From positions 13,494 to 24,795 of the forward strand of contig DAYW01000026.1 in the NCBI GenBank assembly GCA_002507085.1: a stretch of DNA of 11,302 nucleotides. The letters run 5' to 3'. Every line of letters starts with the position of its first letter. Position 1 is the stretch's first letter. Both the position numbers and the translations under genes were made by a program. The stretch is from an archaeon UBA168 (lineage in GTDB: Archaea > Thermoproteota > Thermoprotei_A > Marsarchaeales > UBA168). Positions 1-6,225 of this stretch are shown here, piece after piece. Under the pieces are notes generated by a model. That model made no database searches, was not told the DNA's origin, and saw only the letters and a program-made list of their open reading frames with translations.

Positions 1-1176
1 ATTGACAAGCCATAGCTCGTTTTTCGAGTTGGATACCGCCACGAGGTTGCCGTCAGGCGAGGGCTCGAGGGCCTCTACCGTTCCAAGTTCCGCGATCTTC
101 TTTGCCTCCTCCGATAGGACGCCGTGGACCTCTATCGTCTCAGCCTCTCCGGTGTCCGCAACCGTCACGATCGAGTCCCCGGACGCAAGGAACTTAGGAA
201 GCCTGTACCTTAGGCCATTTCTGGAGCCCAGCTGTATGACCTCTCCCCCGAAGTTGCCCATTATGAAGGGCTTTCCCCTTACGCAGAGCAGGGAGGTCTT
301 TCCGTTTGGGTGCAGGGAGTAGCTTTCCATGTTCTTGAACACCTCCACGAACTTTGGGGAAACGCCCTTCCTCGCAGAGGGTATGTCAACATCAAGCTTT
401 ATCAAATCATCTCCTCTTAGGAGGTACAGGTCGCCGCCGGCGTGAAACACCAGAGAGGTACCGTCGGAGCTGGCGTTCCTGGCGTAGAACTCGGTGAGGT
501 TTGTGTGGCGTTTCACGTCCTTTCCCTCGATGTCAGAGGAGTAAACGTTGCCGTTTCCCTCGTGGTCAGATATGAAGTAAACCCTGTCTCCAACGAAGCA
601 TGGGGACGTCACGTTCCCCTCCAGCTGCTCTAGAAACCTAGTGAAGTTTCCGCTTCCATCGCGGTCTATCCACAGCTTTCCGCGCATTCCGCCCCTGTAT
701 CTCTTCCAGTATGTGAGGTCGTAGGTGTACCTGCCTATGACGGTTACTTGGCCGTGCCTCGCGACGGCGCTTGCGTTGCCGTAGGGGAGCCTTGTGGGCT
801 GGCCTCCTGAGAGGCTGACCTCGAACAGCTCGCTCCAGCGAGAAAAGGGGCGATGGTAATCGGAGGAAACGATCACATTTTCGCCATTCCATCCGACCAC
901 TTCGGTGTAAGGGCTTCCAAAGTAGGTTAGCCTCAGCGGGGTGCCTCCATCGATTGGCACCACGTAGACTTCAGAGAGGGATTGCTCTCCCAGCTGTTTT
1001 CTCGAGAATGCGATCCACTTTCCGTCAGGAGATATCTTTGGTCTGGTAGCTATGCCCAAATCCGAGGTGAGCCTTACGGCTTCCCCTCCCTTTATCGAGA
1101 CCTTCCATATGTCGTCGTCGGAGGTGAAGACTATCTGGTCGCCCCTTACGTCAGGATAAAGATAGTAGCCCTTCAT
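1..1176 (-). CDS. tri: Tricorn protease, N-terminal part (cut by window edge)
   Basis: This reading frame stays open from an ATG at 1176 to the left edge, giving 392 residues of a protein whose family is usually about 1000-1070 long. The visible part is the first beta-propeller and the start of the second. It shows repeated blades such as SPDGKWIAFS near residues 48-57 and the tricorn-like stretches YWKRYRGGMRGKLW and SSDIEGKDVKRHT. The PDZ and serine-protease (S41) domains would lie outside the window. Tricorn is a large cytosolic self-assembling protease that trims peptides released by the proteasome; in this family the propellers gate substrate entry. The start is supported by a TATA-like box on the minus strand at 1194-1201 and by agreement with the family N-terminus. 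It diverges from the PH-domain gene, with 81 bp between starts. Identification is strong; activity cannot be judged without the catalytic domain. Confidence 0.93.
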   Translation of the reverse strand, partial: MKGYYLYPDVRGDQIVFTSDDDIWKVSIKGGEAVRLTSDLGIATRPKISPDGKWIAFSRKQLGEQSLSEVYVVPIDGGTPLRLTYFGSPYTEVVGWNGENVIVSSDYHRPFSRWSELFEVSLSGGQPTRLPYGNASAVARHGQVTVIGRYTYDLTYWKRYRGGMRGKLWIDRDGSGNFTRFLEQLEGNVTSPCFVGDRVYFISDHEGNGNVYSSDIEGKDVKRHTNLTEFYARNASSDGTSLVFHAGGDLYLLRGDDLIKLDVDIPSARKGVSPKFVEVFKNMESYSLHPNGKTSLLCVRGKPFIMGNFGGEVIQLGSRNGLRYRLPKFLASGDSIVTVADTGEAETIEVHGVLSEEAKKIAELGTVEALEPSPDGNLVAVSNSKNELWLVN

Positions 1177-1193
1177 GAGGAACTTGAGCCGTG

Positions 1194-1201
1194 ATATATA
1201 A
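1194..1201 (-). promoter_or_regulatory. TATA box of the tricorn gene
   Basis: Read on the minus strand this is TTATATAT, centred about 22 nt before the ATG at 1176. There is no clear Shine-Dalgarno motif before that ATG, so a leaderless or nearly leaderless transcript is inferred. Confidence 0.6.
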
Positions 1202-1231
1202 CCGTTTTCCAAGACCCTGAGGTCGTGAGGG

Positions 1232-1239
1232 TTAAAAGC
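1232..1239 (+). promoter_or_regulatory. TATA box of the PH-domain gene
   Basis: TTAAAAGC is centred about 23 nt before the ATG at 1258. It favours that ATG over the in-frame GTG at 1225, which lies upstream of the box and could not be on such a transcript. Confidence 0.5.
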
Positions 1240-1257
1240 AGGGGCGATCATAAAAAC

Positions 1258-1761
1258 ATGGAAACGCTTCAGCTTAGGCCAACGTTCAGGGCTTACCTGG
1301 TCAGGTTCATTCTGGTGTGCCTGATCTTCGCTTTTGTCATGGGGGTTGCGCTGTTTTACAGACAGGTGCTGCTTTCCTTGCGCGATGGTCTTTACCTGCT
1401 CGCCGCTATCGCGGGTTTGGACGCGATATTCGTCGTGGCCGAAGTGCTGCCTCCCATCATTTACGTTAGGTCCCGCTCATACTTCGTGGGCAACGGGAAG
1501 GTGGAGGCCAGGGTGGGCGTTTTTTCAAGGTCGATTAGGGTCATAAGCATCCCTCAGATCAGGGAAATAGAAGTCATGCAGGGAGCAATGGGAAGGCTCA
1601 TGGGCTATGGCGACGTGAGGGTGCTCAGCGGGCTTGGAGCATCTGAAGACATCTTCATGAAAGCGGTTAGGAATCCCATGCGCGTGAAATCGCTCATAGA
1701 AGAGCTCATGGGTCATGGCTCAAATTCTGGAGAAATGGCTCAGGAGAAAAACGAAAAATAG
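1258..1761 (+). CDS. Membrane-anchored bacterial-type PH domain protein (DUF304/YdbT-like)
   Basis: The product has 167 residues. Two hydrophobic segments (about residues 13-34 and 41-66) are followed by a compact beta-rich domain (about 70-155). The stretch SRSIRVISIPQIREIEV looks like the core of bPH2/DUF304 domains, which usually sit behind two N-terminal membrane helices. The domain would face the cytoplasm; its ligand is unknown. The C-terminus is a short charged tail ending in EKNEK. An in-frame GTG at 1225 would add 11 residues, but it lies upstream of the TATA-like box, so the ATG is preferred. Its stop codon is 3 bp from the stop of the convergent aldolase gene. It diverges from tricorn, but nothing in the sequence shows a shared function. 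The family assignment rests on topology and motif likeness, so it is moderately secure. Confidence 0.75.
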   Translation: METLQLRPTFRAYLVRFILVCLIFAFVMGVALFYRQVLLSLRDGLYLLAAIAGLDAIFVVAEVLPPIIYVRSRSYFVGNGKVEARVGVFSRSIRVISIPQIREIEVMQGAMGRLMGYGDVRVLSGLGASEDIFMKAVRNPMRVKSLIEELMGHGSNSGEMAQEKNEK

Positions 1762-1764
1762 GTT

Positions 1765-2571
1765 TTATGAGAGGCCCGCTGCCTGCATGGCCTCCTTTAC
1801 TCCCTTTCCCTCCATCACTATGGACCTGAGGGCCTTGCTTATCTTCAGGGGTTCCTTGTGCTGCCAAACGTTCCTTCCCACTGCTAGGCCAGCTCCTCCA
1901 GCGTCAATTACTCCTTTTACCTGAGTTAGGAATGCCTCGTCGTTGGCAGCCTTGGGCCCACCGGCCATGAACACCTTTACCTTGCCAGCGGACTTCACAA
2001 CCCACTTGAAGTTCTCGGGGTTGCCCGTGTACTCCACCTTCACGGCGTCGGCCCCAAGCTCCAGGCCAACCCTTGCCGCATAAGCTACCACGTCGGGGGC
2101 GAACTGGTCCTTTATGGAGTGGCCCCTCGGGTAGCTCCAGAGCACCACCGGCACGTCAAGCCTGTGAGCTTCTCTTACTATTTCGCCGAACTCGCTGAAC
2201 ATCTCCCTCTCGTAGTCGCTGCCCGCGTAAACTGTGTAGCCCACGGCCGCGGCGCCCAGGCTAAGCGCCTCCTCTACGGTGCACACGGCTCTTGACACGG
2301 GGTCGCCTTCCCTAAGCTTTGTCTTGCCGTTGAGCTTGAGGATGAGAGGTACCCTTCCGTTGTAGTACTTCTCAGCAACGCCCTTGTGAAACACCACAGC
2401 CTCAAACTTTCCCTTCTCGGCTATGTCCATTATGAAAGCAGGGTCGACGCTCGTCTCGTTAAAATCGGTGGGACCGTGCTCTATGCCGTGATCGTAAGCG
2501 AGGAACAGGGCCTTTCCAGTTGGAGCTATCTTATAGATCAGGTTGTCTTTCATTTTCCCGAGAGCTGACAT
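1765..2571 (-). CDS. fba: Fructose-bisphosphate aldolase, class I archaeal (DhnA) type
   Basis: This 268-residue TIM-barrel enzyme cleaves fructose 1,6-bisphosphate reversibly into dihydroxyacetone phosphate and glyceraldehyde 3-phosphate, through a Schiff base (EC 4.1.2.13). It resembles the Thermoproteus tenax enzyme closely, as I recall that sequence. The matches are AYDHGIEHGP with Asp27, WSYPRG with Tyr147, VKVEYTGNP with the presumed Schiff-base Lys178, and the phosphate-binding VGRNVWQ near the C-terminus. The family's catalytic Asp, Tyr and Lys are therefore all present. The ATG at 2571 follows the Hsp20 stop by 3 nt with no Shine-Dalgarno motif; an in-frame ATG lies six codons further in. 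It is the last gene of a PAC2-Hsp20-aldolase operon, which is unexpected company for a glycolytic enzyme. DhnA relatives also include ADTH-type aldolases of aromatic biosynthesis, but the motifs favour fructose-bisphosphate aldolase. Confidence 0.92.
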   Translation of the reverse strand: MSALGKMKDNLIYKIAPTGKALFLAYDHGIEHGPTDFNETSVDPAFIMDIAEKGKFEAVVFHKGVAEKYYNGRVPLILKLNGKTKLREGDPVSRAVCTVEEALSLGAAAVGYTVYAGSDYEREMFSEFGEIVREAHRLDVPVVLWSYPRGHSIKDQFAPDVVAYAARVGLELGADAVKVEYTGNPENFKWVVKSAGKVKVFMAGGPKAANDEAFLTQVKGVIDAGGAGLAVGRNVWQHKEPLKISKALRSIVMEGKGVKEAMQAAGLS

Positions 2572-2574
2572 GGG

Positions 2575-2922
2575 TTAACGTAAATGCATTGCGGTGGTGT
2601 GTCGGCGTATGGGTATTTCGGTCTTGCCTCCCTGCTTTTTGTCCGTGGTGATCCTGAGAATTCCGTCCTTGAAGGACACCTTTATGGTCGAGGGATCTGC
2701 GTCATCGGGAAGCGTGAACTCGCGATCATATACCACGCGGTTGTAGCTTCCGTCCTCGCTCATGTACTCGTTCTCCGCATGTATTATCACGGTATCGCCG
2801 TCAAGGTAAATGTGGATGTTGTCCTTGCTAACGTGGGGAAGGTCCACGGTAACGAGGTAATACCTCCCCCTGTCTATGAGGTCTGCGAGCGGTTCATACC
2901 TGAAGGGCCTGCGTATGCTCAT
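2575..2922 (-). CDS. hsp20: Small heat shock protein, Hsp20/alpha-crystallin family
   Basis: This is an ATP-independent holdase chaperone that forms oligomers and binds unfolding proteins. The 115-residue product has a short arginine-rich N-terminus and an alpha-crystallin domain of about 85 residues containing FKDGILRI, the family's G-x-L-x-I signature. IPIRR near the C-terminus is the I-x-I oligomerisation motif. The N-terminal arm is short for the family. The start is ambiguous. A GTG at 2931 would add three residues. The ATG at 2922 is preferred because GAGGTGA (2928-2934 on the minus strand) lies a few bases upstream as a good Shine-Dalgarno motif, and it overlaps the stop codon of the PAC2 gene, a typical coupled arrangement. 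It is the middle gene of the operon, and the aldolase follows after 3 nt. Confidence 0.92.
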   Translation of the reverse strand: MSIRRPFRYEPLADLIDRGRYYLVTVDLPHVSKDNIHIYLDGDTVIIHAENEYMSEDGSYNRVVYDREFTLPDDADPSTIKVSFKDGILRITTDKKQGGKTEIPIRRHTTAMHLR

Positions 2923-2927
2923 GGCGC

Positions 2928-2934
2928 TCACCTC
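2928..2934 (-). promoter_or_regulatory. Shine-Dalgarno site of the Hsp20 gene, over the PAC2 stop
   Basis: GAGGTGA on the minus strand matches the complement of the archaeal 16S rRNA 3' end and sits about 5 nt before the ATG at 2922. It overlaps the TGA stop (2933-2935) of the upstream PAC2 gene, which suggests translational coupling. It is one of very few clear Shine-Dalgarno sites in the window, as expected for an internal operon gene where the first genes are leaderless. Confidence 0.7.
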
Positions 2935-3661
2935 AGGTGTACATGAACGAGCCAGATGGCCTTCCCGTTGAGGCCACCTGCTGCATGATCTGCTTTGTCT
3001 TCATCCTTATCTCCTCTGACTGCTTCACCAAGGAATCTATGTCAACCTTTATGGGGTATATCTTTGAAAGGGCTGTCAAGAGGACAGCGGCTGCCCCTGG
3101 GTCCGGAAGCCTTGGATAGGCGTTGGCGTAGAAGGCGTTGACGGGGATCTCCTCCCTTATGCCGCCCATCATGAGCTGCGCGTAAACCCCCATGAGGAGC
3201 CCGCCGTCTAGGGGATATATTCCCATGTCGCTGATCCTCTTCACGGTCTCAGGGCTCGAGGACACGAAGTACACGCTAGGCTGAGCTTCCTCCTCGTACC
3301 TGTCCTCGCTCGCAAGCCCCCCAATGGTCACGATCTCTTTTGCGGAGATCTTCTTTGCTATTGACAGCACGCTTTCCCCAACGACCTTCGAAGCCTCCAC
3401 GGGGATGGGGACCTCAGCGGTTATGATTGCTATTCCCGATCCCGCGAAGAACTGGACGGGAGAAAAGGGAAGGCCGGAGTGGACCACCGCGGTTGGAGGC
3501 ATGTAATCTCCCAGATCGATCCATCCCATGCCTTGGAGCTTCATGTCGTGAACTATTTGGTTCGCGGCAATGAGCCCCACCAGTCCCGCGTCCGGAAGGC
3601 CAACGAAGAGCGTGTTGGCCTTTTCCTGGAGCCTTTCTATGTGGATTGAAACGCTCTGCAT
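2933..3661 (-). CDS. PAC2 family protein (proteasome assembly chaperone-like)
   Basis: The 242-residue protein has the PAC2 fold signature. Near the N-terminus are FVGLPDAGLVGLIAANQIV and then a DMPPTAV-like segment (DYMPPTAVVHSG). Further on come ITAEVPIPVEAS, IVTIGGLAS and a C-terminal domain with NAFYANAYPRLPDPGAA. Eukaryotic PAC2 chaperones help assemble the 20S proteasome alpha ring. The archaeal homologues are related in fold, and a proteasome-assembly or ATP-dependent role has been suggested but is less settled. It starts at ATG 3661 and is the first gene of a minus-strand operon with Hsp20 and aldolase. The only AT-rich element at the expected distance is weak (CTTAA near 3684-3688). 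The gene diverges from inositol-1-phosphate synthase with 82 bp between starts. Family assignment is secure; function is inferred. Confidence 0.88.
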   Translation of the reverse strand: MQSVSIHIERLQEKANTLFVGLPDAGLVGLIAANQIVHDMKLQGMGWIDLGDYMPPTAVVHSGLPFSPVQFFAGSGIAIITAEVPIPVEASKVVGESVLSIAKKISAKEIVTIGGLASEDRYEEEAQPSVYFVSSSPETVKRISDMGIYPLDGGLLMGVYAQLMMGGIREEIPVNAFYANAYPRLPDPGAAAVLLTALSKIYPIKVDIDSLVKQSEEIRMKTKQIMQQVASTGRPSGSFMYT

Positions 3662-3711
3662 GAGAATAACCCCTGCTCAGGAGTTAAGTCTAGCGGCTTA
3701 TTGCACGATCG

Positions 3712-3723
3712 TTAAATATATAA
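3712..3723 (+). promoter_or_regulatory. TATA box of the inositol-1-phosphate synthase gene
   Basis: TTAAATATATAA is centred 26-27 nt before the ATG at 3744, the classic archaeal spacing for a leaderless transcript. It is one of the strongest boxes in the window and settles the start, excluding the open frame that extends upstream to 3570. Confidence 0.8.
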
Positions 3724-3743
3724 TCCCATATAATAAGGATCCC

Positions 3744-4805
3744 ATGCCAGAAATCAGAGTTGCGCTTGCTGGAGTTGGAAACTGCGCATCAGCGCTGGTG
3801 CAGGGCGTCGAGTACTACTCGCGCACTGGTGACGACACGGGCCTGGCGCACCCGGTGCTCGGAGGCTATCGCGTTCAAGACATAAAGTTCGTGGCCGCTT
3901 TTGACGTCAACAAGCAGAAGGTGGGATTGGATCTGGGAGAGGCCATATACTCTCCTCCCAACAACACGGTAAGGCTCTTCAAAAACCTCAAGCTGGGAGT
4001 TAAGGTTCAAAGAGGGCCCACGCTGGACGGGCTTGGAAAGTACCCAAGGAGGATTATAGGGGAGTCCGAAGAGGCGCCCGTGGACGTGGTTGAGGCCTTG
4101 AAAGAAAGCAAGGCCGACGTGCTCATAAACTACGTGCCCGTTGGCTCCACGAAGGCAGCGCAGGCCTACGCCCGCGCGGCCATGGAGGCGGGCATAGGCT
4201 TCATAAACGCTATGCCCGTGTTCATAGCCTCCGATCCCGCGTGGGCAGCTGAGTTCGAAAAGAGGGGATTGCCCGTAGCGGGCGACGACATTATGAGTCA
4301 AATAGGGGCAACTGTGGTGCACAAAACGCTTGTAAAGCTCATGGCTGACAGAGGGGTTAAGGTAGACGAGACCTACCAGTTGAACGTGGGAGGCGACATG
4401 GACTTCATGAACATGCTTGAAGAGGAAAGGCTAAAGGACAAGAGGGAGAGCAAGACGTCTGCGGTCAGGGCAATGACCAGCTATCCAGTTCCCACAAGGA
4501 TAGGCCCTTCCGACTACATCCCCTTCCTTGAAAACCAGAAGATATGCTACGTGTGGGCAAAGGGAAGGTACTTCGCGGGAACGCCGGTAACGATCGAGCT
4601 TAAGCTCTCAGTGACAGACGCTCCTGACAGCGGGGGGAGCATGGTCGATGCCATAAGGGCTGTTAAGATAGCGCTTGACAGAAAGGTGGCTGGAGCGCTG
4701 GTGAGCGCATCTGCATATACCTTTAAGCATCCTCCAGTGCAGATGCCCTACGAAGAAGCGGAAAAGAGGCTTCTGGACTTCGCTGAGGGGAGGGTTCCTC
4801 GCTGA
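3744..4805 (+). CDS. ino1: Inositol-3-phosphate synthase (L-myo-inositol 1-phosphate synthase)
   Basis: This enzyme isomerises glucose 6-phosphate to L-myo-inositol 1-phosphate using bound NAD (EC 5.5.1.4), the first step to inositol phospholipids and to inositol-based compatible solutes. The 353-residue length matches the short actinobacterial/archaeal form. A Rossmann loop (ALAGVGNCAS, Gly10-Ser16) opens the protein. GDD starts at residue 180, LNVGGDMDF follows near 213-221, and KRESK gives Lys233 and Lys237, the lysine pair spaced by four that is conserved in the catalytic domain. In many relatives GDD is followed by I/L-K-S; here residue 184 is Met instead of Lys. The start is fixed by the TATA box at 3712-3723. 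The 3' end overlaps the convergent TrmB gene by 83 bp. The phosphatidyltransferase at 10266 could use its product. Confidence 0.94.
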   Translation: MPEIRVALAGVGNCASALVQGVEYYSRTGDDTGLAHPVLGGYRVQDIKFVAAFDVNKQKVGLDLGEAIYSPPNNTVRLFKNLKLGVKVQRGPTLDGLGKYPRRIIGESEEAPVDVVEALKESKADVLINYVPVGSTKAAQAYARAAMEAGIGFINAMPVFIASDPAWAAEFEKRGLPVAGDDIMSQIGATVVHKTLVKLMADRGVKVDETYQLNVGGDMDFMNMLEEERLKDKRESKTSAVRAMTSYPVPTRIGPSDYIPFLENQKICYVWAKGRYFAGTPVTIELKLSVTDAPDSGGSMVDAIRAVKIALDRKVAGALVSASAYTFKHPPVQMPYEEAEKRLLDFAEGRVPR

Positions 4806-5541
4806 CGTCCTTTCCCACTTCCCAAAGTTTTTCAAACACCAGCTCGGTGAGGTTTATTAGGGGAAGAGAATCTGTGAAAAGGGCGGAAAGCGATCCCAAG
4901 TAGATTAACACGACCACCGAGCGGGAATCGGCTACCAGAAGGCCGAGCGGCACGTTGGAAATCAGCTTCACTTCAATTCCTTTTTCGGCGCGCAAGTACT
5001 TCAGCGAGGACTTGTCGACCACAAGCTGAAGCTTGAGGCCCGTCTTTATGAGGCTTTCCATTAGGAGCTGTATCAGCTTTCCCTCTTTTTCGCCCAAGGG
5101 AGGCACTATGGCCTTCAGCGAGAACTTCGCCTCCTTTATGCAGCTGAGAGCGCGCGCGAGGGCTGCGTCCTGATCCCTAATTACCTCTACCATTGCTTTT
5201 TCCACGCCGTCTTGAACGGTTATGAGGGGGGCAAGGGCGCGGGCCAAGGAGTCAAGCCTTGCAGATTCCTCGTATGTCCTCTTCTTCTTCAGGAGCTCCA
5301 GCGCCTCCACGGGATCCCTTGGGCGATATATGGCCGGGCGAGACCCTTCCTTCATAACGAGGCCCTCGCTTTCGAGCTCCTTAAGCACCGAGTATATCTT
5401 CGAAAATGGCACCCTGGTGGAGCTCGCCAGTTTTCTCCCATCGGCCTTTCCCATCATCAAAAGGGTCACGTACGTCTCGGCCGCGTATCCCGAGAACCCC
5501 TCCTCCTTAAGGAGGTCTATGATCTCCTTATGCTCAGACAT
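4723..5541 (-). CDS. TrmB-family transcriptional regulator
   Basis: The 272-residue protein has an N-terminal winged helix (about residues 1-80), with a recognition-helix region near TRVPFSKIYSVLKELESEGLV and the wing following. Next come a helical linker (EALELLKKKRTYEESARLDSL) and a phospholipase-D-like domain (about 120-245). TrmB proteins are archaeal sugar-responsive regulators of transport and glycolysis genes. This one lacks room for the C-terminal sugar-binding domain of full-length TrmB (about 340 residues), so its effector is unclear. It starts at ATG 5541, and a TATA-like box at 5561-5570 gives a leaderless transcript. The last 27 or so residues (SEEPSPQRSPE onward) look unstructured and are encoded antisense to the end of inositol-1-phosphate synthase. 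Neighbouring sugar enzymes are plausible targets, but no operator was recognised. Confidence 0.85.
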   Translation of the reverse strand: MSEHKEIIDLLKEEGFSGYAAETYVTLLMMGKADGRKLASSTRVPFSKIYSVLKELESEGLVMKEGSRPAIYRPRDPVEALELLKKKRTYEESARLDSLARALAPLITVQDGVEKAMVEVIRDQDAALARALSCIKEAKFSLKAIVPPLGEKEGKLIQLLMESLIKTGLKLQLVVDKSSLKYLRAEKGIEVKLISNVPLGLLVADSRSVVVLIYLGSLSALFTDSLPLINLTELVFEKLWEVGKDVSEEPSPQRSPEASFPLLRRASALEDA

Positions 5542-5560
5542 TTCATAAGGTTTCTGGTAT

Positions 5561-5570
5561 TATATTAAAT
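5561..5570 (-). promoter_or_regulatory. TATA box of the TrmB-type gene
   Basis: ATTTAATATA on the minus strand is centred about 25 nt before the ATG at 5541. No Shine-Dalgarno motif precedes that ATG. Confidence 0.65.
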
Positions 5571-5600
5571 GTGTATCGATTTTTGAGCTTGCGGAAATCC

Positions 5601-5607
5601 ATAAAAG
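5601..5607 (+). promoter_or_regulatory. TATA box of the eS25 gene
   Basis: ATAAAAG is centred 26 nt before the ATG at 5630, implying a leaderless transcript. It is separate from the box used by the divergent TrmB gene. Confidence 0.65.
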
Positions 5608-5629
5608 CCCCGCCGCGTTCAAAACACAA

Positions 5630-5959
5630 ATGGGAGGAGGAAACAAGAAAAAGCCAATCTCAAAGGCCCAGCCGGCCGAAGAGAAGGCGAAAGAAAAGGA
5701 GAAAGGAAAGAAGGAGAAGAAGGAAGAAAAGGGCAAGAAAGAGGAAAAGGCGCTATCTCAGTACGACATAAATCAGGAGCTTTACTCGGCTATAGTGTCA
5801 ACGCTGAAGAAGAACAAGGTTCAGACTGCCTATGATCTCAGCGCTGCCCTCGGCGTTAAGTATGGCTTAACGCTTAGGGCGCTTAAAGACCTGGAGGAAC
5901 AGGGTAAGGTAAAGATCCTGTCGAGAAACAGGAGATCGATCCTCTACTCTCTGCCTTAA
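5630..5959 (+). CDS. rps25e: 30S ribosomal protein eS25 (S25e)
   Basis: This small-subunit ribosomal protein is shared by eukaryotes and Thermoproteota-type archaea and absent from Euryarchaeota. The 109 residues split in two. The first (about 1-42) is a low-complexity tail of Lys and Glu with MGGGNKKKP at the start, as in other archaeal eS25. The second is a winged-helix domain (about 43-109) containing KVQTAYDLSAALGVKYG, LRALKDLEEQGKVK and the terminal NRRSILYSLP, all matching the family. The ATG at 5630 is set by the TATA box and by the conserved GG-KKKP N-terminus. It diverges from the TrmB-type gene with 88 bp between starts. Its stop is 5 bp from that of the convergent small protein. 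The lysine-rich tail makes the other frame look coding; that is an artefact of the composition. Confidence 0.94.
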   Translation: MGGGNKKKPISKAQPAEEKAKEKEKGKKEKKEEKGKKEEKALSQYDINQELYSAIVSTLKKNKVQTAYDLSAALGVKYGLTLRALKDLEEQGKVKILSRNRRSILYSLP

Positions 5960-5964
5960 AAAAA
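5958..5964 (-). terminator. Oligo-T terminator after the small protein gene
   Basis: A run of seven A on the plus strand is T7 on the minus strand, beginning immediately after the TGA at 5965-5967. Oligo-T tracts without a strong hairpin are the usual archaeal termination signal. The same bases contain part of the TAA stop of eS25. Confidence 0.5.
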
Positions 5965-6219
5965 TCAGATCAGTTTGCTCAGCTCTTTTGCCTCTATTTT
6001 TGTGGGAGGTTTCAGCTGGCCGGCAAAGTCGGTAAGGGCCTTGGCCGACGGGACATCCCATATGCAGTAGGCCTCGTTTTTTCCAACGTAAGCGCCTACT
6101 ACCTTGAATCCCGCCGGGAGCTTTCCGGATGCCGCAGCTCCCTTTACGGTTTCTAAGAACTTCTGCGCGTCCTTTTCCTTCGAGCTTTCCCACGTGTGGT
6201 GAACCAGAACGTATACCAT
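5965..6219 (-). CDS. Small conserved-looking protein, probable ferredoxin-like fold
   Basis: The product has 84 residues. It starts MVYVLVHHTWE and later has PAGFKVVGAYVG, then AYCIWDVPSAKALTDFAGQL. This beta-alpha-beta pattern, with an early His pair and a late C-I-W-D-x-P-S, resembles small dimeric alpha/beta-barrel or DUF3303/DUF4242-like proteins. I do not recognise a precise family and assign no function. The ATG at 6219 is preferred to the TTG at 6234 because a TATA-like box (6238-6244, minus strand) lies about 22 nt before the ATG and only a few bases before the TTG. It diverges from the TGS-domain gene and converges on eS25 with a 5-bp gap. A T7 tract directly after the stop supports a discrete single-gene transcript. 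Confidence 0.75.
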   Translation of the reverse strand: MVYVLVHHTWESSKEKDAQKFLETVKGAAASGKLPAGFKVVGAYVGKNEAYCIWDVPSAKALTDFAGQLKPPTKIEAKELSKLI

Positions 6220-6225
6220 AAGATT

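Noticed and set aside
638..892. 84-codon minus-strand frame
   Set aside because: It lies in the wrong frame within the continuous tricorn reading frame, which matches that family along its length.
2584..2946. 120-codon plus-strand frame over the Hsp20 gene
   Set aside because: Hsp20 on the other strand has clear domain motifs and operon context; this is its antisense shadow.
3570..3743. Upstream extension of the inositol-1-phosphate synthase frame
   Set aside because: It runs through the divergent promoter and into the PAC2 gene; the TATA box and family N-terminus fix the start at 3744.
3789..4322. 177-codon open frame antisense to inositol-1-phosphate synthase
   Set aside because: Composition mirrors the codon bias of the well-supported synthase gene and it shows no family features.
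5571..5771. Very basic plus-strand frame rich in Lys and Arg overlapping eS25
   Set aside because: It is the shifted reading of the Lys/Glu-rich eS25 tail, not a histone-like gene.
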